In this document: piece by piece, positions 8,775-16,488 of the stretch
Numbering within the stretch: position 1 is the first letter of the stretch
Layout: each line of letters begins with the position of its first letter
Source of the DNA: an uncultured Bacilli bacterium
GTDB taxonomy: Bacteria > Bacillota_I > Bacilli_A > RF39 > UBA660
NCBI GenBank assembly: GCA_947624275.1
Contig: CANQJR010000005.1
Span: 1-34,150 of the forward strand
Length of the DNA: 34,150 nucleotides
Direction: 5' to 3'
The notes under the pieces: model-generated
Database searches by the model: none
The model's input: only the letters and a program-made list of their open reading frames with translations
Told to the model about the DNA's origin: nothing
Made by a program: the position numbers and the translations under genes

Positions 8775-11741
8775 TTATTCTTTATTCTTTTTAAAGACGA
8801 ACAACTTACTGAAGACATAGTTCATGACCATTATTAGAACTTGAGTGACTATCGTCCAAATCAAGACCCATAAATCTGTATTCAACTTCAATAAAGTGAC
8901 GAAGAACCACATGATGACCATTTCCATTAATAATGTCAAGATGCGAGCTCCAAAGAATTGTAACATCTCTTTAATAATATTCTTATTTTTACTGTAGAAG
9001 ACAAAGATGCGATTAGCAAAATAGGCAAAGAGAACAGCACATATCCAAGAGATGATGATAGCTATTTGTAATTCTACCGCTTTAGCTGCATCCAAAATGG
9101 TGAATAATAAAATCCATTTCGTGGCTAGGCTGACAACAGTTGTCAAGACACCAACGACCAAATAATTAAATATCTCTCTATATTTTTGGTATGTTCCCAC
9201 AATGAACTTAAACATTTTTGTCTTCGGTTCCTTTAGTTCAGAAACTAAAGTTCCCACTCCATTCAATATTCCAATCATCAAAATCTCTCCTATGAATAAA
9301 ACTGATCCAACAATTGATATTATAACACATATTCCTTTAAATGGTGAATCATATGTTATTTTTATGTCGTGATGACCAGCTTCAATCGCAAAACCGATAA
9401 AATCAAAATCAACGCGTTCATAAGATCTTTTCTCACCATCGACATAAATTGTAAATCCTTGGTCATACGGAATGGACAAGTTAAAGTATCCATCATCAAC
9501 GACGTCGATTGAACCGATTATGTCATCGCCTTTAGTGCGTTGGCGATCTATCACTAATTGATCGATTCCTGAAGTTGCTCGGTACAAGTCGTCATAATCA
9601 ATCGAATAGACTTGAAAATTGGATAACAAAAATTTACCTTTAGAAAAGGAAAGATTTAAAGTGGACAAATCGTTACTGGATAATACGTATTCAAAAGTAT
9701 AATTTTTATTGTTGTATTTCCATCCTCGACAAGTCAACTTATTCGTCAAACCATTTATGTCTATATATGTATCTCCTACTTCACATCGTTCTTGATAATC
9801 CATATCAAAACTGATCAACAAAACTTTATCGCGCAAATCGTCATTTATTTTAACTTTAACTTTGCTATTGTTTTTAGAAGATCTGATTTCCAATTTATCA
9901 TCAATTCGTTTTGATTCAACCTCACTAGATAATATTTGGTAATCAATATTTTCAGCGACAAATGGTGAGATGAATTCCTCATCAGCGACATCTTCATCAA
10001 CAATTGAATAATTTAAATAGGCATAGAGATTATCTGGATATGCTAAAGTGTCATACTGATTAGAACTCATCATCCTTCTCGTCGCATACCCAACTGGTAA
10101 TACTTTTTCATTGACATAGATGCCATCACTTTTTAAGACGTATGGTAAAGAATCAAAATTCTTACCAATCACATATTTATTGCCCAAATACATATTGTAA
10201 AACAAATTGTTGGGATTGATCATTTGACGATAACTGCGACATAGTATTTCATTAGAAATGCGATTGTAATAGAAATCGTCATAATTCATCGATTGACTCG
10301 AAGAATAGATCATCGTTCCATAATATTCCATATCATAGCCGCGGTTAGCACTAGTAAGTTTTTTATCATAGACGTTGATGCGATAAAAAGAATCATCGTT
10401 TTCAAGGACGTCACCGACATATTGGAAATTGTGATCAACGTCATTGATCGCCACCAAATTATCACCGCGATTAAAATTGATACTGATGAGAAGCAAGACT
10501 GGAAAGTATAAAAGATAGAACAATTTATAGTTCTTCATACGACTCAAGAATGTCAAAGACAAAATGACAACGCCAAGTTCTAATAATAAAATATCGTTAA
10601 AACTGCTCCTCTTCAACAAAATGAAAAGACACGCCAATAAAATTGTCAACATTGAAAGATTGACGATCCTTTTTTCTCCAGTAACTATTTCTTTCAAAGT
10701 TTCACTGATCAAGATGATGAAAAGAGGAATGAGAGGAATTAGAGCTTTGTAATCGACGTATAATCCACCATTCAATAAATAAGTAAAAATGGGAAAAGTC
10801 AAGATGATTAAAAGAATGATCGTCAAAACCAAATTTTCTTTCTTCTTACTGAATAAATTAAAGAGAAGACTGAATAGAGCAAGCGAAGATAAACCCAAAG
10901 TATAAGAACTGTACAAGAGTGTTTTCAAATTAAAATCAGGTAAAAAGAGAGATAGAATATCACTTCCTTGGGAAGCACTTCTTCCATTCAATAAGGAATA
11001 AAGAGTTGGACCAGTTAGTATGGCTGACATCATTATTCCAATCACAATCGGTATTAAAAATTTGATGCCATCGAGAAAAAATGATTTAACTGTCACTTCA
11101 TCTTTAGTTGATATGTAACAATAGATACCATATATGACGATTGATAAAAGGCCACCAACACTAAAAAAGTAACTAGTCATGATCATCAGAAAGACGGATA
11201 GCGTTAAAAGAGCCCAATTCTTCTTCTCAAAATATTTCTCACAACCGATATACCCCATTAATAAAAAGGGAAAATAATTCATGAACATGATGTGGCGATG
11301 AGAATGATATATGAGAGGCGTAGCCATTAAGAAGACAAAACTGCTGATGAGAGCTATTTTACTATTAGACCTCTTCTTGATGAAAAAATACATGATGATC
11401 ACACTGATCAACAACATCACAATAGTCGACGATATCATATAGATGTCCATCGGAACGAATGGTAAGAGATAAGAAAAGATGATGATGGGACTCAATAAAC
11501 CATAATAAGAAAAATTGTATATGTTTTGACCACTACCTAAATTAAAAGCAAAATCGGGAAACAGATCATGAGTTTCATAAAATAGATTGCGAAAATATTC
11601 TGGAATGATCCAGTGTTGTTGTGACCAATCTTTGGTAGATCCGTACAAATGTGTAAATTGCGTTATGGCCAAAAAGACGATCAAAAAAGATGCGATTAAA
11701 ATGATGATGTTAATCAAGTCTTGTCTAGTATTTTTTTTCAT
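8775..11741 (-). CDS. YfhO-family membrane glycosyltransferase-like protein with C-terminal GtrA-like domain
   Basis: 988 aa uninterrupted ORF; multi-TM N-terminal half and YfhO-like extracellular region; C-terminal ~135 aa (FNYLVVGVLTTVVSLATKW...FAYFANRIFVF...NYVFSKLFVFK) resembles a GtrA four-TM domain. Confidence 0.85.
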   Translation of the reverse strand: MKKNTRQDLINIIILIASFLIVFLAITQFTHLYGSTKDWSQQHWIIPEYFRNLFYETHDLFPDFAFNLGSGQNIYNFSYYGLLSPIIIFSYLLPFVPMDIYMISSTIVMLLISVIIMYFFIKKRSNSKIALISSFVFLMATPLIYHSHRHIMFMNYFPFLLMGYIGCEKYFEKKNWALLTLSVFLMIMTSYFFSVGGLLSIVIYGIYCYISTKDEVTVKSFFLDGIKFLIPIVIGIMMSAILTGPTLYSLLNGRSASQGSDILSLFLPDFNLKTLLYSSYTLGLSSLALFSLLFNLFSKKKENLVLTIILLIILTFPIFTYLLNGGLYVDYKALIPLIPLFIILISETLKEIVTGEKRIVNLSMLTILLACLFILLKRSSFNDILLLELGVVILSLTFLSRMKNYKLFYLLYFPVLLLISINFNRGDNLVAINDVDHNFQYVGDVLENDDSFYRINVYDKKLTSANRGYDMEYYGTMIYSSSQSMNYDDFYYNRISNEILCRSYRQMINPNNLFYNMYLGNKYVIGKNFDSLPYVLKSDGIYVNEKVLPVGYATRRMMSSNQYDTLAYPDNLYAYLNYSIVDEDVADEEFISPFVAENIDYQILSSEVESKRIDDKLEIRSSKNNSKVKVKINDDLRDKVLLISFDMDYQERCEVGDTYIDINGLTNKLTCRGWKYNNKNYTFEYVLSSNDLSTLNLSFSKGKFLLSNFQVYSIDYDDLYRATSGIDQLVIDRQRTKGDDIIGSIDVVDDGYFNLSIPYDQGFTIYVDGEKRSYERVDFDFIGFAIEAGHHDIKITYDSPFKGICVIISIVGSVLFIGEILMIGILNGVGTLVSELKEPKTKMFKFIVGTYQKYREIFNYLVVGVLTTVVSLATKWILLFTILDAAKAVELQIAIIISWICAVLFAYFANRIFVFYSKNKNIIKEMLQFFGARILTLLMEMVIMWFFVTLLKLNTDLWVLIWTIVTQVLIMVMNYVFSKLFVFKKNKE

Positions 11742-11916
11742 ATTTCTCTCCCCTAAATATATTTATGATCTCAAGCAATAGATTTTAAAAGTTTCCCATT
11801 CTCAATCTCACTATTGACATTATAGCACAACCCCTAAAGTTTTAAAATTATTTGTATCATAATTAGATATTTAAATTTTGACAAATTTATAGTAAGATAA
11901 AATTAGGAGATATGTT

Positions 11917-12858
11917 ATGAAAAAAGAAGTTAATAAAAATTTAAAAAATAATGATGAATATAAAAACGGTTGTATTAGAGAAAAAGATGAATACGTCTTA
12001 AAAGTTTATAATGGTAAAAAGACGACAGTTCGCGATTTACAGTTAGAAATAATTGAAATAATGGATGAAATTCATCGCGTTTGTGTCAAAAATAACATTC
12101 AATATGCTCTAATGGCCGGTTCAGCATTAGGAATAGTCAACTATAAAGGTTTCATTCCTTGGGATGATGATATGGATGTAATCGTTCCTCGTAGTGATTG
12201 GCTCCGTTTTGTCGAGGCTATGAAAAAAGATTTAGGTGACAAGTTCTATTTTCAATGTTATGAAACGGATAAAAAATATAACGTCATCATGGGTCCAACG
12301 ATGAAAGTTCGTAAAAAAGGGACTTGGATGGAAGAAGTAAACTTTCTCTTAAAGAATCGCTGTCAAGGTGGTGACGGAGTATTCATCGACGTCATCATTT
12401 ACGACAATGTCGCCGAAAATAAATTTGTCTTTGAACGCGATTTATTATTGATCAAGTTGTTGATGCCAATATATGTCTTATTAGACAATCTTCACCTTCC
12501 CCACGATCACCTCTCACGTTTCATCCGCTGGTTTGCCAATCACCATTCCCGCAAAAATGAAAACAGTTCGTTAGTATCTCAACCAATTTCAGTGCCATGG
12601 GAAAAGTTTTTACACGAGCCCGTTTTCAAAAAAGAAGATGTCTTTCCTTTCAAACTATATGAATTTGAAGGAAGAGAGTACTACTCTTATAACAACATTG
12701 AAAAGATTTTAAAAGAATGGTATGGACCTAATTGTTTAAAAAAATGGGATGGAAAAAAATGGGTGGAAACGCTTCCCATCGAAAAGCGCAAACCAAAGCA
12801 CACAGCTAATCTCAATCTGTACAGCGAACAGAAACAAAAAGAAGACAAAAAAAGTTAG
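11917..12858 (+). CDS. licD: LicD-family protein (putative cell-surface phosphocholine/phosphosugar transferase)
   Basis: MDEIHRVCVKNNIQYALMAGSALGIVNYKGFIPWDDDMDVIVPRSDW motif. Confidence 0.88.
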   Translation: MKKEVNKNLKNNDEYKNGCIREKDEYVLKVYNGKKTTVRDLQLEIIEIMDEIHRVCVKNNIQYALMAGSALGIVNYKGFIPWDDDMDVIVPRSDWLRFVEAMKKDLGDKFYFQCYETDKKYNVIMGPTMKVRKKGTWMEEVNFLLKNRCQGGDGVFIDVIIYDNVAENKFVFERDLLLIKLLMPIYVLLDNLHLPHDHLSRFIRWFANHHSRKNENSSLVSQPISVPWEKFLHEPVFKKEDVFPFKLYEFEGREYYSYNNIEKILKEWYGPNCLKKWDGKKWVETLPIEKRKPKHTANLNLYSEQKQKEDKKS

Positions 12859-12878
12859 ATACATCATCTAACTTTTTT
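12853..12878 (+). terminator. Terminator of the licD gene
   Basis: GTTAGAT-acatc-ATCTAAC-TTTTTT, overlapping the stop codon. Confidence 0.8.
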
Positions 12879-12888
12879 CTAGATTTTT

Positions 12889-13770
12889 TTAGGCCTTAAT
12901 TTTATCTTTTTTATGGCGGATGATACTATAGACGACACCTAATATGATCATGACTACTAGTATGATGACAGAAAGTTTTAAGCAGGCTTTTAACAAATGA
13001 CTCACGACATCAAAAGATAGATCATAATCTTCCAAAATCATTTTACTGAACAATAACAAAAGACAATTGACAATAGCACTTAAAAAAGCAGCAATACCAA
13101 CTGTTATAGATGTCCAATTCAACCAACTAGCATTCTTCCACTTTAGAAGCATGATTAACAAAATCGAAATAGTCATCACTAGAATTAAATACATTTCTAA
13201 CTCGCTACCTAAAACGAGATGGATCATATCTAAATATTTATGATCTTCTTTCTCGATGACTGTTTCAATGACACTCGTATCAGGTAACATTTCTTGATAT
13301 TTATCTGTTTCTTTTTTGATTGTAGATATTATTTTATTTTTATCACTCGTCTTAATTTCATAATAACCACTAGCATTGATGTCATCAATCGCATCACTGA
13401 CTAATTTCTCTATATCATCATTCGTAATCAATTTTTGATTTTTACCAGTGACGGCATAATTGACAAGGTTACCTGTGACATCACCAAAAATACCTTTGAC
13501 TTCTTTAGAATCAATGAGTTTTATAACGACTTCATCTTTAACTCCCAATTCACGTGTCACTTCATAGATCGGTTCAAATAAATCGTCTAATTCCTTTTTC
13601 AATTCAGGAGACTCATCAACAATTTTTTCCACTTCTATATTTTGGACAAATTTTTTGACATTTTCTTTGACAAGAGCATTTTTAATGGGAAAAAGAAATA
13701 ATAAACCACTAGTCGATATGAACAAAACGATTATCAAAATGCTCAAAAATATCCCTTTAAAAAACTTCAT
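12889..13770 (-). CDS. Hypothetical membrane protein with large extracytoplasmic segment and several C-terminal TM helices
   Basis: 293 aa; N-terminal TM, ~150 aa polar domain, then three hydrophobic segments. Confidence 0.65.
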   Translation of the reverse strand: MKFFKGIFLSILIIVLFISTSGLLFLFPIKNALVKENVKKFVQNIEVEKIVDESPELKKELDDLFEPIYEVTRELGVKDEVVIKLIDSKEVKGIFGDVTGNLVNYAVTGKNQKLITNDDIEKLVSDAIDDINASGYYEIKTSDKNKIISTIKKETDKYQEMLPDTSVIETVIEKEDHKYLDMIHLVLGSELEMYLILVMTISILLIMLLKWKNASWLNWTSITVGIAAFLSAIVNCLLLLFSKMILEDYDLSFDVVSHLLKACLKLSVIILVVMIILGVVYSIIRHKKDKIKA

Positions 13771-13995
13771 AACTCACCCCAGAATAAAACTATTCATTAA
13801 GATTATAACATAAATATGATAATCTAATTAATTTCTTTTATTCACAACACATTTGAATATTAATATCAAACGATGTTTTTGTAAGTCGTCTTTTACGATG
13901 CTCAAAAATTTGCGATTACTATTTATCCGGTGTCCTAAAGAAAGAAGTTCAACAACTTTTTAATATTTATCTCTTTACCATACGAACACATTGTT

Positions 13996-14025
13996 TTGAC
14001 AATATACAAGTGTGTTTTCTAAATT
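13996..14025 (+). promoter_or_regulatory. Candidate promoter of the 25-aa peptide transcript
   Basis: TTGACA (13996-14001), 18-nt spacer, TAAATT (14020-14025). Confidence 0.45.
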
Positions 14026-14113
14026 AAAAAATTTAGTATCAATCCCCATTGTATGAAGAACATATGTTTGATACAATATTCCTGGATACATTTGAAATAT
14101 ATCAGGTGTTTTC

Positions 14114-14144
14114 CCTTTCTAGTTATCGAAAGATAAGAGAAAGG
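14114..14144 (+). promoter_or_regulatory. SD-proximal hairpin with GAAA tetraloop
   Basis: CCTTTCT-ag-TTATC-GAAA-GATAA-g-AGAAAGG; the 3' arm enters the AGGTGG Shine-Dalgarno (14142-14147). Confidence 0.6.
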
Positions 14145-14156
14145 TGGTGGTTCATT

Positions 14157-14234
14157 ATGACAAAAAGAGAACTTTCTCAATTTATTATAATTCTACTATT
14201 ATTTTTTGTAGTAATCACCTTACTATTTAGATAA
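14157..14234 (+). CDS. 25-aa hydrophobic single-TM peptide MTKRELSQFIIILLLFFVVITLLFR
   Basis: ATG preceded by AAGGTGGTGG SD at good spacing; charged N-terminus, hydrophobic core, C-terminal Arg; followed by hairpins and a terminator. Confidence 0.6.
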   Translation: MTKRELSQFIIILLLFFVVITLLFR

Positions 14235-14240
14235 TAAAAA

Positions 14241-14272
14241 CATCTGATTTCAACAATTGTTGATTTCAGATG
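14241..14272 (+). repeat. Near-perfect 32-nt inverted repeat
   Basis: CATCTGA-tt-TCAACAATTGTTGA-tt-TCAGATG. Confidence 0.7.
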
Positions 14273-14283
14273 CAATCCATAAG

Positions 14284-14328
14284 GGATAACATCTGATTCA
14301 CCCAATCAAATGTATCCTTTTTTATTTT
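14284..14328 (+). terminator. Rho-independent terminator of the peptide transcript
   Basis: GGATAACATCTGATT-caccc-AATCAAATGTATCC followed by TTTTTTATTTT. Confidence 0.75.
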
Positions 14329-14360
14329 ATGCAAGTTTCCTTGACAAATACATCGTAACA

Positions 14361-14386
14361 TAAAAACGCACTTTTATCAAGTGCGT
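14361..14386 (-). terminator. Terminator of the minus-strand tRNA transcript
   Basis: ACGCACTT/AAGTGCGT stem followed by TTTTT on the minus strand. Confidence 0.75.
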
Positions 14387-14426
14387 TATCTATTTCTACT
14401 CGAAAAGTCCGAGTTGGGTATCTATC

Positions 14427-14510
14427 TGGTGCAAGAGAGGAGACTTGAACTCCCACGATTTGCATCACTACCACCTCAAAGTAGCGTGTCTACCATTCCA
14501 CCACTCTTGC
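14427..14510 (-). tRNA. tRNA-Leu (GAG)
   Basis: GCAAGAG...CTACT-TTGAGGT-GGTAG...variable arm...GGGAGTTCAAGTCTCCT...CTCTTGCACCA; encoded CCA. Confidence 0.93.
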
Positions 14511-14554
14511 ATTATGACATAATAAAACCCTTGCACAAGGGTCTATTACATAAA

Positions 14555-14631
14555 TGGTGTCCCATGAGAGATTCGAACCCCCGACACACGCCTTAGAAGG
14601 GCGTTGCTCTATCCAACTGAGCTAATGGGAC
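14555..14631 (-). tRNA. tRNA-Arg (UCU)
   Basis: GTCCCATTAGCTCAGTTGGATAGAGCAACGCC-CTTCTAA-GGCGT...GGGGGTTCGAATCTCTC...ATGGGACACCA. Confidence 0.93.
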
Positions 14632-14676
14632 ATGTATAACTCAGATACATCTAGAATTATACATCAAAACATATAA

Positions 14677-15618
14677 TTATTCAACATTTTTCATTTCTTT
14701 TTTCAAAATTTCCTTACCATTTACTTGTAGAATAACTCTACTGACATCATAATTGCTAAAAAAAGTGTTAGTTATTGGATAGACTACCTCTTCTTTAATC
14801 ACATCATTATTTAAAAAGATACTATTGTTGAAGTTCAATGTCATCTCATCATTAGATATATCATAATTTATGAGTTCCAATTTTTCACTGGCAATACTTA
14901 TCAAATTGGGTTGATAGATGTAACTGCTCGACAAGTCTTCTATGATGACATTTATTTTATCTCTCTCCGAGTTGATATATTTAGTTATTGGTACATAATA
15001 AGTATTATCTTTTATATTCTCTGTGTAATAGACGACATATTTTAAAATATTATCAGTATTATTGATCTCATATTTTTTATTGATACCAAAATCTTTAGTC
15101 AAAATATATGGTACTTCAAAGTCCACTAATTCACTAATATTGGTACCTTCTACATAAATTCCTACACCATTTATCTTATTAGTACTCAAAATAGTAAAAC
15201 TGATTGCTTCTAAAAGACGCATCATCTTTTTATCATCAATCTTCAACATTTCTTTGGAAAAATTTAAATCGGCTAGATATTCATCAACCTTGACATCTAA
15301 CAATTTGACATCTTTGGGCATGACGGAATTAAGACCATTAGGTATTATTTCATTACTGGAATCACTTAAATTTTTAATCAACGTCTTAATCATATCTACT
15401 AAATTCCCATTATCAATGGTCGAAATAGTCGATTCTACTAAAAGACCATTATCATCTAATAGATATATGACATTGTTGGTTAAGTCGACATAATTGACCG
15501 AAGTTTTAACTTGATTATTCTTTAATTCAATTACACCTGGCATCAAATATATCAATAAAATGATGATGACAATAGAAGAAGTTATGAACATCTTTCGCAA
15601 CACTTTTTTAGTAAGCAT
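14677..15618 (-). CDS. GerMN-domain protein (GerM-like, sporulation/germination)
   Basis: N-terminal TM anchor and two GerMN-like repeats (LIKNLSDSSNEIIPNGLNSVMPKDVKLLDVKVDEYLADLNFSKE; YIYQPNLISIASEKLELINYDISNDEMTLNFNNSIF). Confidence 0.75.
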   Translation of the reverse strand: MLTKKVLRKMFITSSIVIIILLIYLMPGVIELKNNQVKTSVNYVDLTNNVIYLLDDNGLLVESTISTIDNGNLVDMIKTLIKNLSDSSNEIIPNGLNSVMPKDVKLLDVKVDEYLADLNFSKEMLKIDDKKMMRLLEAISFTILSTNKINGVGIYVEGTNISELVDFEVPYILTKDFGINKKYEINNTDNILKYVVYYTENIKDNTYYVPITKYINSERDKINVIIEDLSSSYIYQPNLISIASEKLELINYDISNDEMTLNFNNSIFLNNDVIKEEVVYPITNTFFSNYDVSRVILQVNGKEILKKEMKNVE

Positions 15619-15660
15619 AATATCACCTATAAAATATTATGAGAAAATTGACCATTTATT

Positions 15661-15883
15661 CTATAAAGAAAGCTCATTTAACTTCAAAAGTTCGACAACT
15701 GCTCCTGCTCTACCTTTGACACCTAACTTTTGCATGGTGTTAGAAATATGATTGCGAACAGTTTTTTCACTTATGTTCAAAGTTTCTGCGATCTCTTTAG
15801 TACTCTTATTTAAAATTAATAATTCAAAAACTTCTCTTTCGCGAAGTGTTAATATTTTTTTGATAAAAATTACCCTCTTTCAT
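15661..15883 (-). pseudogene. gerE: GerE homologue (LuxR-type HTH spore regulator) with a +1 frame discontinuity at an A7 run
   Basis: Frame with HTH: ILTLREREVFELLILNKSTKEIAETLNISEKTVRNHISNTMQKLGVKGRAGAVVELLKLNELSL, very similar to B. subtilis GerE; start MKEGNFYQK (cf. MKEKEFQSK) is in another frame, separated by CAAAAAAATATT. Could be slippage, sequencing error or true pseudogene. Confidence 0.85.
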
Positions 15884-15901
15884 ATATATAAAATCTCATA
15901 G

Positions 15902-15910
15902 TATTTTATG
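15902..15910 (-). promoter_or_regulatory. Candidate sigma-K-like -10 element upstream of gerE
   Basis: Minus strand CATAAAATA fits CATANNNTA, with an AC dinucleotide 15 nt upstream. Confidence 0.35.
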
Positions 15911-15940
15911 ATTATTTAAATATATGTTGAGGGTAATTAC

Positions 15941-16441
15941 CTAACTTTCAAATTTTATCGTTATGTATTTATTAGTGTCGAATTCTTCTTGGATAGAACG
16001 CATGATATTATTAGCTAAATTATTGTTGTGATCAGAAGATGAACAAGTCGTCGTTATGGCTGAACTCTTTATTTGTACACAGCAATCCAACTTGAAATTT
16101 TTCTTAATTTTAGCTTCTAATGAGTCTTCTAAGGATGCGTTTTCTTTCAACGATTTGATACTTTCTAATGCTTCATTTTTTTGTTCACTAGTACTTTCGG
16201 TATTAGTGATGACTTCTTGATAACCAGCTTCTAAAGACATGCGTTCTTCTTCTTTAGTGATGCGTAGGGCTGAAATGATTTCTGATTCATCAATGACGGC
16301 TGATACCAAGTCATCTTTTTCTTCTTTGTTGTAATCACTATTATTACTTAATAGTAAATCATTTGGCATCGTAATGTAATAGATGCTCAAGACTAATATT
16401 AGACTGAATAATGTCACAAACCATAAATTTTGCTTATTCAT
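15941..16441 (-). CDS. spoIIIAH: Stage III sporulation protein AH (SpoIIIAH-like)
   Basis: N-terminus MNKQNLWFVTLFSLILVLSIYYITMP matches the SpoIIIAH TM region; YscJ/FliF-like C-terminal part. Confidence 0.8.
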   Translation of the reverse strand: MNKQNLWFVTLFSLILVLSIYYITMPNDLLLSNNSDYNKEEKDDLVSAVIDESEIISALRITKEEERMSLEAGYQEVITNTESTSEQKNEALESIKSLKENASLEDSLEAKIKKNFKLDCCVQIKSSAITTTCSSSDHNNNLANNIMRSIQEEFDTNKYITIKFES

Positions 16442-16488
16442 ATTTCCACCTCAATAAATAATATTAAAAAGATGGAATTATATGAATA

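Noticed and set aside
13852-13870. TTTGAATATTAATATCAAA near-palindrome upstream of the 293-aa membrane protein
   Set aside because: Could be an operator, but this AT-rich composition makes such palindromes frequent; no supporting evidence.
14049-14234. ORF track 61-aa version of the small + strand protein
   Set aside because: The N-terminal 36 residues span the SD hairpin and lack their own SD; the internal ATG at 14157 has a strong AAGGTGGTGG, so the 25-aa product is preferred.
14381-14596. 71-aa + strand ORF
   Set aside because: Lies across the tRNA-Leu and tRNA-Arg genes on the minus strand; typical spurious 'RERLELPRFA' tRNA-antisense ORF.
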